64,000 bases of DNA from Deltaproteobacteria bacterium. Its GTDB lineage: Bacteria; Desulfobacterota; Desulfobacteria; Desulfobacterales; SURF-15. This document shows, in pieces, positions 33,172 to 42,898 of the stretch. Numbering within the stretch: the stretch's first letter is position 1; every line of letters begins with the position of its first letter. The position numbers and the translations under genes are program-made. The notes beneath the pieces are model-generated. The model did not search any database, was not told the origin of the DNA, and saw nothing but the letters and a program-made list of their open reading frames with translations. The stretch is taken from NCBI GenBank assembly GCA_019309565.1, contig JAFDFZ010000008.1, positions 1 to 64,000 of the forward strand. Reading direction: 5' to 3'.

Positions 33172-35150
33172 TGATCGTCGTGACTATAGAACCTCTGCCT
33201 GTTTACTCTTCCGAAAGACTGTCTTTGAAGAATGGTTTCGGGGATACCCTCCACAAAGCGCGATGGCGTGCAGGATGCCATGCCCAGCCCCCTGGTGTAG
33301 ACCTGCATCGGGTAAACAATATATAAATACTCTTTAGCCCGTGTGGTCGCCACATACATGAGCCGAAGCTCCTCTTCAAGTTCTTCAGGTCTCTCCAGGC
33401 CGTGTGCGGAAGGAAAACGACCATCCAGAGCCCAGATGATAAAAACCGAGTTCCATTCTAAACCCTTTGCGGAGTGAATTGTCGACAGCGTCAATCGGTT
33501 ATCCGATGAAGATCCCGCAAACAACACATCGTCCATGCTTGTGTTGGGAGGCTCTAAGGCCATGTCCGCAAGAAACAAATCGACTCGATGGTATCTCGCC
33601 ATAATAGAGAGAAGCTGTTCGAGATCTTTCATGCGCTTTGGATAGTCATCAAATCTATTTTCCATAAGAGGCCCATAATACTCTATGATGACCTCCCCCA
33701 ATTGGGCTACAGACATGCTTTTCACATCTAGCTTTTGGAACAGGGTATTTAGTCTGCCAAAGGGCTTAGAATAGCTCTTATGGGGCCGAACAGCGTTTAT
33801 ACCCTCTTTTGCAGTATGCTTTTTTGAAATCGTGTCATAGATCTTCTGGGCGGTTTGAGGACCGATGTTTTCTATGAGAAGCAAAATACGATACCAGCTG
33901 AGCCTATCTGCGCAAGTCAACAATACCCTGAGATAAGCCAGCACGTCCTTTATGTGGGCAGATTCCATAAATTTAAAACCACCGACTTTGACAAACGGCA
34001 AACCCTGTTTGCCGAGCTCGATCTCTAAATCAAATGAATGGAAGCCTGCACGAAACAAAACGGCAATTTGCTCATACGGAATTCCTTTCCGGACCATCTT
34101 TTTTATGGTCTCCACCACGAATCGAGATTGGTGATTTTCATCTGCAGCTCTTACCAAAGTGGGAGGAACTCCTCCCTGTTTGCGGGTATAGAGCACCTTG
34201 GTATATTTTTCTGCTGCACGATCGATGATAACGTTGGCAAGCTTCAAAATAGGCTGTACACTGCGGTAGTTTTCTTCTATCCGTACGATTTTTGTACCGG
34301 GAAATCTTTTTGGAAATTCCATAATATTTCTAAAATTTGCTCCTCTAAATGCATAAATACTCTGAGAGTCGTCTCCCACAACCATCACGTTTTTCTCCGG
34401 ACCTGCCAGAAGATAGATGATTTCTGCCTGTATGGCATTAGTATCCTGGTATTCATCCACCATCAGATATTGGTATTGCCGGGACAGGCTTGATCGTACG
34501 TCCTGATTCTCTGCCAGAAGATTTCTCAAAAGAATCAGCAGATCGTCGAAATCCAGAAAGGAATGTTCCCGTTTCTGCTTTCCATACGCCCGATAAAGCT
34601 GAAGCACTTCTTCCATAAAAGGTTCAAAATGAGGGTAGTCGTTCAAAATCACCTCTTCTATGGATAACGATTTGTTGAGAGATCTGCTGAAGATAGTGGC
34701 GAGCGTCTGTTTTTTTGGAAAAGCGCCGAACAGCTTGCCATAACCCAGTTCCCTTCTCAACATTCCAATAAGGCTTTCTGTGTCCGAGCGGTCCATGATC
34801 ACAAAACTTGAATCAAACCCGATCCTGGATGAAAACCGCCGCAGAACCATATTGGCAAATGAATGAAAAGTGCCGCCGGCCACCCTTTCACATCGTTCAT
34901 CGAGCAGTTTAGAAGCTCTTTTCAACATCTCCCCTGCAGCCTTGCGAGTGAAGGTTAACAGGAGAATGGATCCCGGAGGGATTCCTTCCTCCACCAACCT
35001 AGCTACCCGGAAAGTGAGGGTTCGGGTCTTTCCGCTTCCAGCGCCGGCAATCACAAGCAGCGGGCCTCTTGTACAGGTAACGGCTTTAAGCTGAGAAGGA
35101 TTCAGCGCATCTGTATAAGAGATGCGAAAGTTTTTTTCACTTTTTGTCAT
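33159..35150 (-). CDS. UvrD/PcrA-type superfamily 1 DNA helicase
   Basis: A 663-residue helicase with all main motifs: Walker A AGAGSGKTRTL (near residue 37), TFHSFA, Walker B VDEYQDTN (near 230), VVGDDSQSIYAFRGA, ENYRS, TIHSAKGLEW and YVATTRAKE. It unwinds DNA 3'-5' in repair and replication restart. It is somewhat shorter than E. coli UvrD (720) and lacks the usual C-terminal RNA-polymerase-binding tail. Confidence 0.92.
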   Translation of the reverse strand: MTKSEKNFRISYTDALNPSQLKAVTCTRGPLLVIAGAGSGKTRTLTFRVARLVEEGIPPGSILLLTFTRKAAGEMLKRASKLLDERCERVAGGTFHSFANMVLRRFSSRIGFDSSFVIMDRSDTESLIGMLRRELGYGKLFGAFPKKQTLATIFSRSLNKSLSIEEVILNDYPHFEPFMEEVLQLYRAYGKQKREHSFLDFDDLLILLRNLLAENQDVRSSLSRQYQYLMVDEYQDTNAIQAEIIYLLAGPEKNVMVVGDDSQSIYAFRGANFRNIMEFPKRFPGTKIVRIEENYRSVQPILKLANVIIDRAAEKYTKVLYTRKQGGVPPTLVRAADENHQSRFVVETIKKMVRKGIPYEQIAVLFRAGFHSFDLEIELGKQGLPFVKVGGFKFMESAHIKDVLAYLRVLLTCADRLSWYRILLLIENIGPQTAQKIYDTISKKHTAKEGINAVRPHKSYSKPFGRLNTLFQKLDVKSMSVAQLGEVIIEYYGPLMENRFDDYPKRMKDLEQLLSIMARYHRVDLFLADMALEPPNTSMDDVLFAGSSSDNRLTLSTIHSAKGLEWNSVFIIWALDGRFPSAHGLERPEELEEELRLMYVATTRAKEYLYIVYPMQVYTRGLGMASCTPSRFVEGIPETILQRQSFGRVNRQRFYSHDDHYWR

Positions 35151-35170
35151 CTTTTAATTATCTCCCTAGA

Positions 35171-35273
35171 ATCTACGCTTTTCCCGATACTTTTCACTTA
35201 GGAAAAGTGGCTCCTTTAAGGGCAGTTGCGATAAAAAACCAGTTGTAAGTGATCTAAAGTGCCTAGTTGAAGG
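35171..35273. repeat. Dispersed repeat family D, copy 2
   Basis: About 100 bp similar to 29662-29775 in the same orientation, located just upstream of the helicase start codon on the opposite strand. Confidence 0.8.
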
Positions 35274-35310
35274 TCACAGCAAATTCTTTTCTTAAAATTG
35301 CAATATGATA

Positions 35311-35337
35311 TTGACATTTAAAAAAGATTGATATACT
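35311..35337 (+). promoter_or_regulatory. Possible sigma-70 promoter
   Basis: TTGACA (35311-35316) and TATACT (35332-35337), 15 bp apart, lie about 70 bp upstream of the lysine-rich winged-helix gene. The spacing is short, so support is moderate. Confidence 0.45.
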
Positions 35338-35403
35338 TGCATTAAAAATTTAATACGTCAATGTTTAATTAAATCAAACGAGAAAACGACAAGGAGAGTG
35401 TAG

Positions 35404-35754
35404 ATGAAGAAATTAGAAAACCAACTAAAATCCATCGCGAAATCGCTGGCAACGCTTTCTAAGCAGGTTGATAAAGTTTCCACGCAGGTAGGAAAATTAC
35501 AACCTGCAAAATCCGCTCCGGCCAAAAAATCCTCCGCTCCCAGGGCCTCCTCGAAGAAAGAAAATGCTACCGGCAAAAAGGGTGTTCTCAACACTGTACT
35601 TGGTATCATAAGCCGAAGCAAAAAAGGCGTCAATATCACAACCATCAAAGATAAAACAGGGTTCGACTCCAAACAGCTTAGCAACGCCTTGTACAAATTA
35701 ACAAAAAAAGGCCGCATCAAAACCTTGAGCCGCGGTGTATATGTAAAAAATTAA
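35404..35754 (+). CDS. Lysine-rich winged-helix DNA-binding-like protein
   Basis: A 116-residue basic protein. Residues 1-38 look like a short coiled coil (LKSIAKSLATLSKQVDKVS). Residues about 38-58 are a Lys/Ser/Ala-rich linker. Residues 59-116 form a winged-helix-like domain (VNITTIKDKTGFDSKQLSNA, ending in RGVYVKN). It may bind DNA as a dimer or small chromatin-type protein. AAGGAGA start. The function is not known. Confidence 0.75.
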   Translation: MKKLENQLKSIAKSLATLSKQVDKVSTQVGKLQPAKSAPAKKSSAPRASSKKENATGKKGVLNTVLGIISRSKKGVNITTIKDKTGFDSKQLSNALYKLTKKGRIKTLSRGVYVKN

Positions 35755-36160
35755 TCCCCTAGCTTCAAATACTTCTTTCCAGCCTATGTTGGTCTTCAGC
35801 CCCCCCCGATAACGGGCTGAAGATCATCTGGGGCGTCTGTTAAGCGATGTTTTTGTGCTTTGGCAGTAATGGCCGAAAAAGTGTTGTTGGGTTTGGATTG
35901 ATCGATCAACTCCCTTGCTGAAACAGATGCCCATGGCTCTGGCATCATATCCCAAAAGAGGACAAAAGCAAGCTTACCCCGCAGTTGCATGAACAAAGTC
36001 AGCGAAAAATTGCCCGTGGAATTTTTAACCTTTGATGTTATTGGTAGGAACAGTTGCCATAGCAGGGCTTCTGTAATATATTAAAAACCAACTGATACGT
36101 TCCGCACTTTAAAATGCTGAGGCAAGAGACCGGGTTTTAAGTTGCGGAAGAGGATTTTCG
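35755..36160. other. Intergenic region before resB
   Basis: Roughly 400 bp. A hairpin pairs TCTTCAGCCC (near 35791) with GGGCTGAAGA (near 35815), a probable terminator-like structure for the winged-helix gene. A 66-codon frame at 35796-35996 on the minus strand lacks a ribosome site and is not called. No promoter for resB was identified with confidence. Confidence 0.5.
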
Positions 36161-37534
36161 ATGACCTACAATAAGGGATTATCCGATTCCTTAAAGATGA
36201 TATGGAATTTTTTTGCATCTGTTAAATTAACGGTGGCCTTGCTTCTGTCTGTTGCAGCCACTTCCATCATTGGAACTATCATACCCCAAAACGAGAGCCC
36301 CACTGAATATGTCCGAGCATTTGGAGATGTTTTATACCGAATATTTTATCTTCTCGGAATTTTCGATATGTACCACTCCTGGTGGTTTCAGTTTCTGCTG
36401 TTGATGCTTGCAGCCAATGTGGCTGTCTGCTCCCTCAAGCGGTTACCTGCCACATGGAAAATTGTTTCTGACAAGAATCGCATGGTGAACACTTCACAAA
36501 TAAGGCAACTTTCCGATAAGGAACAATTTCGGGTGAATCTTCCGCCCGAAAGGATCCAGGAGATTTATTTGCCCTACGTATCAAAGAAATATGGATACGC
36601 GCGAATCGAACAAACCGATGACGGATACGGTATCTACGCCGAAAAAGGCCGATGGACCAGATTAGGGGTATATGCTGTGCATCTGAGTGTTCTGGTTCTT
36701 TTGCTTGGCGGGCTTATCGGCTCTATTTTCGGGTTTGAAGGGTTTGTCAATATACCTGAAGGCGAAACGGTGGACCGCATCCACCTGCGAAATTCCAATC
36801 GGGTAAAACTATTGAATTTTAGCATCCACTGTGACGACTTCGATGTAAAATTCTATGAAACCGGGGCGCCTAAAGAATACCGCTCCAGTCTCACCATCTT
36901 AAAAAACGGACGGGCGGTTTTAAAGAAAGATATCATAGTCAATGACCCCCTCCATTATGACGGAATCAACATTTTTCAATCAAGTTACGGAGCTCTGGCC
37001 CCGAAGGGGGTAACTCTGAACTTCAAGAGCACAGCGACCGGGATGCAGTATTCAGTGTCGGCCACCGTTGGAGTGCCTGTTGTGATACCTGAAGCCGGCG
37101 GTGAGTTTGTCATCAAAGATTATAGAAGCTCCTATAACTTTAGAGGCAGAAATATCGCCGAAGTGTTTCTGGGGACCCTAACACCCAGAGACGGTCAACC
37201 CCTGCAGGTGGTCTTGCCCCTGCGGTTTCCAGAGTTTGATCGGATGCGGAAAGGAAAGTGGGTTGTATCTGCGGTTGATCCTCAATACTGGTACTACACA
37301 GGCCTTCAGGTCACAAGCGATCCCAGCGTTGGGGTTGTCTATGCAGGATTTATTATCATGATTATCGGGTGTTACATTACCTTTTTTATGTCCCACCAGC
37401 GTATCTTCATCGAAGTGACATCCCGGGGAGATTTCAGCCAAATCACAGTTTACGGCACCGCAAACAAAAACAAACTGGGCGTGAACAAGAAAGTAAAAAA
37501 CATTTCACAGAAGCTTAAAGGATTGGGTAAATGA
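36161..37534 (+). CDS. resB: ResB/Ccs1 cytochrome c biogenesis protein
   Basis: A 457-residue system II cytochrome c maturation protein. Helices at about residues 20-40, 70-90, 170-190 and 395-415 flank a large periplasmic domain. Typical ResB segments are VKLTVALLLSVAATSIIGTIIPQ near the start and LHYDGINIFQSSYG in the middle. With CcsA it moves haem across the membrane and attaches it to CxxCH motifs. It overlaps ccsA by four bases. Its location beside qrcA, a multihaem cytochrome, is functionally sensible. Confidence 0.9.
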   Translation: MTYNKGLSDSLKMIWNFFASVKLTVALLLSVAATSIIGTIIPQNESPTEYVRAFGDVLYRIFYLLGIFDMYHSWWFQFLLLMLAANVAVCSLKRLPATWKIVSDKNRMVNTSQIRQLSDKEQFRVNLPPERIQEIYLPYVSKKYGYARIEQTDDGYGIYAEKGRWTRLGVYAVHLSVLVLLLGGLIGSIFGFEGFVNIPEGETVDRIHLRNSNRVKLLNFSIHCDDFDVKFYETGAPKEYRSSLTILKNGRAVLKKDIIVNDPLHYDGINIFQSSYGALAPKGVTLNFKSTATGMQYSVSATVGVPVVIPEAGGEFVIKDYRSSYNFRGRNIAEVFLGTLTPRDGQPLQVVLPLRFPEFDRMRKGKWVVSAVDPQYWYYTGLQVTSDPSVGVVYAGFIIMIIGCYITFFMSHQRIFIEVTSRGDFSQITVYGTANKNKLGVNKKVKNISQKLKGLGK

Positions 37535-38364
37535 CCAGTTCAATTATTTTGTCCGTCACAATGTTTCTTTATGGAATTGCAGCTTTCCTGTACCTTTTTT
37601 CATGGATATTTAAGAATATTACAGCCGGCAGACTGGCTACGGCAGCGGCATGGATCAGTGTCATTGCTAATTCAGCGGGAATCGCTCTTCGCTGGATAGA
37701 ATCCTATCGATTGGGAATCGGCCACGCACCTCTTTCAAATTTCTACGAGTCGTTGGTCTTCTTCACATGGGTCATAGCTATTATCTATCTGGTACTTGAA
37801 TACCAATACAAAAACCGAATCATCGGGGCATTTGTAACACCCATCGCATTTCTGGCTATCGCCTATGCCTCTCTTTCCCCTAATATCAATGATCGCATCC
37901 AGCCTCTTATCCCTGCTTTGAAAAGCAACTGGCTGATTGCACATGTGATTACCTGTTTTATCGGGTACGCTGCGTTTGCCGTGGCTTTCGGCACCAGTAT
38001 CATGTTTTTGATTAAAAGAGAAAACCCGCACGGAAAAAGTATGCTGTTGGGTATGTTCCCGCAAGCCCGCATACTGGACGAATTGAGTCATCAGTTGACA
38101 ATGTTCGGATTTCTTTTTCTTACCGTCGGTATCATCACCGGCGCGGTTTGGGCAAACTCGGCCTGGGGCCGATACTGGGGCTGGGATCCCAAAGAGACAT
38201 GGTCACTGATTACCTGGTTTGTGTATGCCACCCTTCTTCACGCACGGATGATGCGTGGCTGGCACGGTAAGCGAATTGCCTATCTTTCCATCATCGGATT
38301 TGCAGCTGTGTTATTTACCTATTTTGGCGTAAACTACCTTCCCGGCCTGCACAGTTATGGATAA
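37531..38364 (+). CDS. ccsA: CcsA/ResC haem-handling cytochrome c synthase subunit
   Basis: A 277-residue protein with about eight helices and the tryptophan-rich haem-binding motif WGRYWGWDPKETWSLI (near residue 212), plus conserved histidines on neighbouring helices. Together with ResB it is the system II cytochrome c synthase. The start overlaps the resB stop (ATGA). Confidence 0.92.
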   Translation: MTSSIILSVTMFLYGIAAFLYLFSWIFKNITAGRLATAAAWISVIANSAGIALRWIESYRLGIGHAPLSNFYESLVFFTWVIAIIYLVLEYQYKNRIIGAFVTPIAFLAIAYASLSPNINDRIQPLIPALKSNWLIAHVITCFIGYAAFAVAFGTSIMFLIKRENPHGKSMLLGMFPQARILDELSHQLTMFGFLFLTVGIITGAVWANSAWGRYWGWDPKETWSLITWFVYATLLHARMMRGWHGKRIAYLSIIGFAAVLFTYFGVNYLPGLHSYG

Positions 38365-38522
38365 ATTAAGGCTGTAACAGCAATTTTTCGGCGAGCTAAA
38401 ATATTTTCCGCCTTCACCACAGAGAATTGCTTGAGCTGTGATTTTTCCTTGACACTCATATAATCCACCGATATATTCGTCACCTTAAACTTTCGGTATA
38501 AGAAACTCAGAAGGTGCTTAAA

Positions 38523-38758
38523 TAACCGTTTTATTAGACGAAAAACTTAACAAATGTGTCAAGTCTCAATATATTGTGGTGTACAAAACAAACAGATACT
38601 TGATGCTGGTTACTGGATGCTCGATGAAATAAACTATTAGTCCTTTTTTTTATATATCCAGTATCAAGGATCGAGTATCCGGCATCAGCCAAGTTTTTCC
38701 CAAGCCGTAAGTTAATATGCAAGCAGTCACTTATCGGTTTGAGGCTAAGCTTTGCTGG
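38523..38758. repeat. Dispersed repeat family C, copy 2 (inverted)
   Basis: Reverse complement of the segment at 6107-6335, with small indels. It sits between ccsA and qrcA and splits what would otherwise be a continuous cytochrome gene cluster. No coding capacity. Confidence 0.85.
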
Positions 38759-38809
38759 ATATCATGCTCGATTTACTTGTAACTCAATCAGACGGTTTAC
38801 GGGGTTTAT

Positions 38810-39613
38810 ATGAGCACAGCACAAGACAAATTAAATCAAGATGCAGCAGAACAATCCCAGCAGCCGATTGAATCCCCAACTGAACAAGACAATGAAGATA
38901 AGAAAGGAAACGGCGCAGGCAGTGCGATTCTGTTGTTTTTCATCCTTGGTTTCATCGCAAGCCTGATTATGGGCTGGGTGATTTTCCCCAAAGTTCTGTA
39001 TTCCAGGAAAAAACAACCCATCAACTACAATCATGCTCTTCACATCGAACTTGTCGATGGCAGTTGTGAAAACTGCCATTATTTCAGGCAGGACGGAAGC
39101 TTTTCCGGTATTCCAAAACTTGCGGACTGCCTGGAATGCCACGAAGAGATTAACGGTGTGAGCCCGGAGGAAGAAAAATTCTTCACCCAGTATGTAACAA
39201 CGGGCAGAGAGGTTCCCTGGTTGATCTATTCAAAACAGCCTCCAAATGTATTTTTCAGCCATGCCCCGCATGTAAAGATGGCAAAACTGGGCTGCGTTAC
39301 CTGCCATGGACCCATTGGAGAGTCGACTGAACCGAAAATCTATGAAGAAAATCGACTTACCGGTTACAGCCGGGATATCTGGGGAAGAAACATCGCAGGG
39401 ATTAAGAGAAACACATGGGATCGCATGAAAATGAACGATTGCGAGGAATGCCATCAAAGAATGGCTTACACTGAAACCGTAGCGGAGATTCAGCAACCGC
39501 TTATTCGGCATCTCAAGGAAATGGTTGCGGTGGTCTTTCCCAATGCGGCACAAACAAAGAAAGGATCCAGTGTTCAAACGGGAAAAGGTGCATGCTTCAG
39601 GTGCCACAAATAG
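38810..39613 (+). CDS. qrcA: QrcA, membrane-anchored multihaem cytochrome c
   Basis: A 267-residue protein. A polar N-terminus is followed by one membrane helix (about residues 42-65), then a periplasmic cytochrome c7-like domain with five CxxCH motifs (CENCH, CLECH, CVTCH, CEECH, CFRCH). Qrc takes electrons from periplasmic cytochrome c3 and reduces menaquinone. To my knowledge the Desulfovibrio QrcA is described with six haems; only five canonical motifs are visible here. Gene order qrcABCD is intact. Confidence 0.88.
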   Translation: MSTAQDKLNQDAAEQSQQPIESPTEQDNEDKKGNGAGSAILLFFILGFIASLIMGWVIFPKVLYSRKKQPINYNHALHIELVDGSCENCHYFRQDGSFSGIPKLADCLECHEEINGVSPEEEKFFTQYVTTGREVPWLIYSKQPPNVFFSHAPHVKMAKLGCVTCHGPIGESTEPKIYEENRLTGYSRDIWGRNIAGIKRNTWDRMKMNDCEECHQRMAYTETVAEIQQPLIRHLKEMVAVVFPNAAQTKKGSSVQTGKGACFRCHK

Positions 39614-39633
39614 GAAAAATCCGGACTCTGAAG

Positions 39634-39662
39634 GTCACTGCCTGGTTAAACCAGGCAGTGAC
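39634..39662 (+). promoter_or_regulatory. Strong hairpin between qrcA and qrcB
   Basis: GTCACTGCCTGG and CCAGGCAGTGAC form a perfect 12-bp stem with a TTAAA loop. The following bases are not T-rich, so this is more likely an mRNA stabilising or processing element than a terminator. Confidence 0.7.
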
Positions 39663-39710
39663 ACGTTGGTTTACGTTATGAGGTTTGCAGTTTCCTAAGG
39701 GGTCGAATCG

Positions 39711-41993
39711 ATGAAAATAGACAGAAGAAGTTTCTTATCGTTTGTAATCGGAGGTGCTGCTGGTACATCCCTCTCTCCACTTCCCTGGAAATTAACGGAT
39801 GACCTGTCAATCTGGACACAAAACTGGCCCTGGACCCCCGTTCCTCCGGACGGGGAAGTGTCTTATGTCAACTCTGTCTGTGAGCTTTGTCCCGGCGGAT
39901 GCGGCATTACAGTGCGCAAGATCGATGATCGAGCGATTAAGATCGAGGGTATGAAAGGGCATCCTGTTAACGATGGCAGGATTTGTATACTCGGTCTTTC
40001 CGGCCTTCAACTGCTCTACGGCCCGACCCGCATCACAACCCCATTAAAGCGTTCCGGCAAACGGGGCAGCGGAAGCTGGCAGAAAATATCCTGGCAGGAA
40101 GCCATATCGGAAGTGGTGGCGAAACTCGATGAATTACGCCAACGAAAACAAACCCACACACTTGCCTGTATTTCTCAAAAAGATATAGGAACCGTACCCA
40201 AGCTGCTTCAAAGATTTCTCACCGTATATGGTTCTCTTAATTTTATGCGAATGCCTTCCATTCAGGACACCTATGAGCTTACGTTGCATCTGATGCAAGG
40301 GGTCCGGGGTTCGGCAGGATTCGACATTGAAAATTCCGATTTTGTTTTAAGTTTTGGAAGCGGAATCATTGAAGGATGGGGATCGCCGGTCAGGATGTTT
40401 CTTGCTCACAGTAAATTGCTCAGAAACGGTGCAACGGTTGTACAAATCGAACCGCGCCTATCATTGACCGCCTCCAAGGCCAGTAAGTGGATCCCTGTAA
40501 ATCCGGGAACAGAGGCGGCACTGGCCCTTGGCATTGCTCATGTCATCATCCAAAAGTCGCTTTTTAAACCTGCGTTTGTCGAAAACTATGTTTTCGGATT
40601 TAAAGACTGGACCGACAACCAGGGAAATCCTGTTGAGGGCTTTCAAAAAATCGTCTTAAGGGATTATACGCCGGATCAGGTGTCTAAAATCACAGGAGTC
40701 GAAAAGAAGATTATCGTGTCTTTGGCAGAAGCATTTGCCCGAGCAAAACGACCTCTAGCTATCTGCGGTCGCGGTCAGGGAAGAATCCCTGGAGGCATTC
40801 GGGAATTCATGGCGGTACATGCGTTAAATGCACTGGTCGGCAACTTGAATAAAAAAGGGGGAGTGTGGGCATTGCCAAATCCGGATTATATCCGTTGGCC
40901 TGAACCTGAAATGGACCAAATTGCTTCAGCAGGTATTCAAAAAGGCAGACTGGACGAGGCAGGAACCGCAGCATATCCCCATTCAAGGTATTTGACCGAG
41001 CGGTTCATTGAAAATATTAACGCAAAGGCGGCGTATCCCATAAATATGCTGTTTGTCGCAGGGGCCAATCCCCTTTATGCGCTGTCGGATACCGAAGCAA
41101 CAAGAACCGCCTTTAACAATGTGCCGTATATTGTGAGTTTTTCGTCCTATATGGACGAAACCTCGCAGCAGGCCGATTTAATTCTCCCAAACCATATCTA
41201 CCTTGAACGTTACGAGGATCTGCCCCAGCCTCTGGGATTGCAGCGACCGATCATTGGGCTGATGAGACCGGTGGTTCGGCCCCTTTACAACACGAGACAC
41301 GTTGGTGATGTGGTTCTTCAAATGGCAAAGGGGTTGGGAGGTGCTGTAGCAAAGGCTTTTCCGTGGAAAAACTATGAGAGCTGTCTGGAAGACTCGCTTG
41401 GTCATAAACTCGACACCCTGCTGAAACAGGGATACTGGATGGACAGGGGATTTTCAGCTTCACCGTGGAATAGGGCTTTTCATACACCATCGGGTAAGTT
41501 TGAATTCGTCGTTTCCAGTGACTCCGGCAAAAAACATAGGCTGTCCCCCGGCTACAAATCCCCAGAACCTGCAGCAGACAGCGCTTCCTATCCATTGCTC
41601 CTGATCCCTTATGATTCCATGCGCCTGCTGGCAAACGACTTTTTAGCAGCCCCACCGTTTCTCGTTAAAACAGTGGAGGATATTGTCCTTAAAGGCAAGG
41701 ACCTTTTTGTTGAAATAAATCCCGAAACCGCCAGAAGGTTGAAGTTATCCGAAGGCAAATATGCCCGGTTGACAACCCCGAAGGGGGCGGTTCGGGTTAA
41801 AGTTCATCTTTACGATGGAATTATGCCGGGTATCATCGCCCTTCCAAGGGGACTGGGTCATACTGCCCCCAGAAGCGATCGATATCTTACAGGGAAAGGA
41901 ATTAATTTCAACGAGCTGATCGGCCCCGTATTAGACCCTGACTCGGGCCTGAACGAGGCGTGGGGAATTCGAGCACAACTAAGCAAGGCATAG
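39711..41993 (+). CDS. qrcB: QrcB, molybdopterin oxidoreductase-like subunit
   Basis: A 760-residue protein of the molybdopterin oxidoreductase family with a twin-arginine signal (DRRSFLSFVIGG). An N-terminal 4Fe-4S motif (CELCPGGCGITV near residue 57, fourth Cys in GRICILG) follows. Later segments such as AGANPLYALSD and LILPNHIYLERYEDLPQP are typical. In the purified Qrc complex this subunit is reported to have no molybdenum, acting structurally or by its cluster. It faces the periplasm and contacts QrcA and QrcC. Confidence 0.88.
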   Translation: MKIDRRSFLSFVIGGAAGTSLSPLPWKLTDDLSIWTQNWPWTPVPPDGEVSYVNSVCELCPGGCGITVRKIDDRAIKIEGMKGHPVNDGRICILGLSGLQLLYGPTRITTPLKRSGKRGSGSWQKISWQEAISEVVAKLDELRQRKQTHTLACISQKDIGTVPKLLQRFLTVYGSLNFMRMPSIQDTYELTLHLMQGVRGSAGFDIENSDFVLSFGSGIIEGWGSPVRMFLAHSKLLRNGATVVQIEPRLSLTASKASKWIPVNPGTEAALALGIAHVIIQKSLFKPAFVENYVFGFKDWTDNQGNPVEGFQKIVLRDYTPDQVSKITGVEKKIIVSLAEAFARAKRPLAICGRGQGRIPGGIREFMAVHALNALVGNLNKKGGVWALPNPDYIRWPEPEMDQIASAGIQKGRLDEAGTAAYPHSRYLTERFIENINAKAAYPINMLFVAGANPLYALSDTEATRTAFNNVPYIVSFSSYMDETSQQADLILPNHIYLERYEDLPQPLGLQRPIIGLMRPVVRPLYNTRHVGDVVLQMAKGLGGAVAKAFPWKNYESCLEDSLGHKLDTLLKQGYWMDRGFSASPWNRAFHTPSGKFEFVVSSDSGKKHRLSPGYKSPEPAADSASYPLLLIPYDSMRLLANDFLAAPPFLVKTVEDIVLKGKDLFVEINPETARRLKLSEGKYARLTTPKGAVRVKVHLYDGIMPGIIALPRGLGHTAPRSDRYLTGKGINFNELIGPVLDPDSGLNEAWGIRAQLSKA

Positions 41994-42079
41994 CGCGCTC
42001 GATCACACCGCAAGGTGGAAGAGTGGCTATTCGGAGCCATATTGTTAGATAGTCCATAACTACTGGTATCTTAGAGGTT

Positions 42080-42874
42080 TTGATGAAAAACACAAATAAA
42101 CGTCCTAAAGCCAACAAGTACGGGATGGTGATTGACCTCGATTTATGTACCGGTTGCGGGTCATGTATGGTCGCATGTATGGCAGAAAACAATATCCCCT
42201 TTAAAGAGGACGAATCCGATAAACTGGACAGCATCACCTGGATGCGTGTCTATCGGCTGACAAACGGAAAGTCTTTTCCGAACGCAGATGTTTGTTACCT
42301 GCCAAGACCCTGCATGCATTGCGGCGGGCCCGACGATCACGGCCATTCACCCTGTGTCTCTGTGTGTCCTTCTACTGCAACGGATTACAGTAAAGAAACC
42401 GGTATTGTGAGCCAGATTTATTCGAGATGCTTCGGGTGCAGGTACTGCATGGCGGCCTGCCCGTACCATGTCCGGTACTTTAACTGGTGGGATCCTGTCT
42501 GGCCTAAAGGAATGGAAAAATACCTAAACCCCCATGTATCGGTGCGAATGAGGGGTGTGGTCGAGAAGTGCAGCTTCTGCTTTCACAGATACCAGCTTGC
42601 AAAAAACAAAGCGTTTATGGAAGGCCGAAGGGAACTAAAAGAGGATGAATATCAAACGGCATGCGCACAGGCATGTCCGGCAGGAGCGATAACGTTCGGG
42701 GATTTAAACAACCCGACGCATGCGGTGTATAAATTAAAGCAAAGCCCGAATGCGTTTAGACTGCTTGAAAAGCTGGGAACCAATCCCAAGGTGTACTACC
42801 TTTCGAGCAAAGAGTGGGTGAGACGGGCTGGTGACAATTATCTGGTCCGGGAACAAAAACAGAAAAAAGCCTGA
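42080..42874 (+). CDS. qrcC: QrcC, periplasmic Fe-S subunit
   Basis: A 264-residue protein with four cluster-binding cysteine groups (CTGCGSCMVAC near residue 22, CMHCGG...CVSVCP, CFGCRYCMAACP, CSFC...CAQACP). It is related to the DmsB/PsrB-type Fe-S subunits and relays electrons from QrcA to the membrane subunit QrcD. It has no signal peptide of its own, consistent with co-export with QrcB by Tat. Confidence 0.88.
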   Translation: MMKNTNKRPKANKYGMVIDLDLCTGCGSCMVACMAENNIPFKEDESDKLDSITWMRVYRLTNGKSFPNADVCYLPRPCMHCGGPDDHGHSPCVSVCPSTATDYSKETGIVSQIYSRCFGCRYCMAACPYHVRYFNWWDPVWPKGMEKYLNPHVSVRMRGVVEKCSFCFHRYQLAKNKAFMEGRRELKEDEYQTACAQACPAGAITFGDLNNPTHAVYKLKQSPNAFRLLEKLGTNPKVYYLSSKEWVRRAGDNYLVREQKQKKA

Positions 42875-42898
42875 GACAAATCAAGGAGCACGTAAAGA

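Noticed and set aside
35796..35996. A 66-codon minus-strand frame in the gap before resB
   Set aside because: No ribosome site and no recognisable composition; it covers a hairpin.
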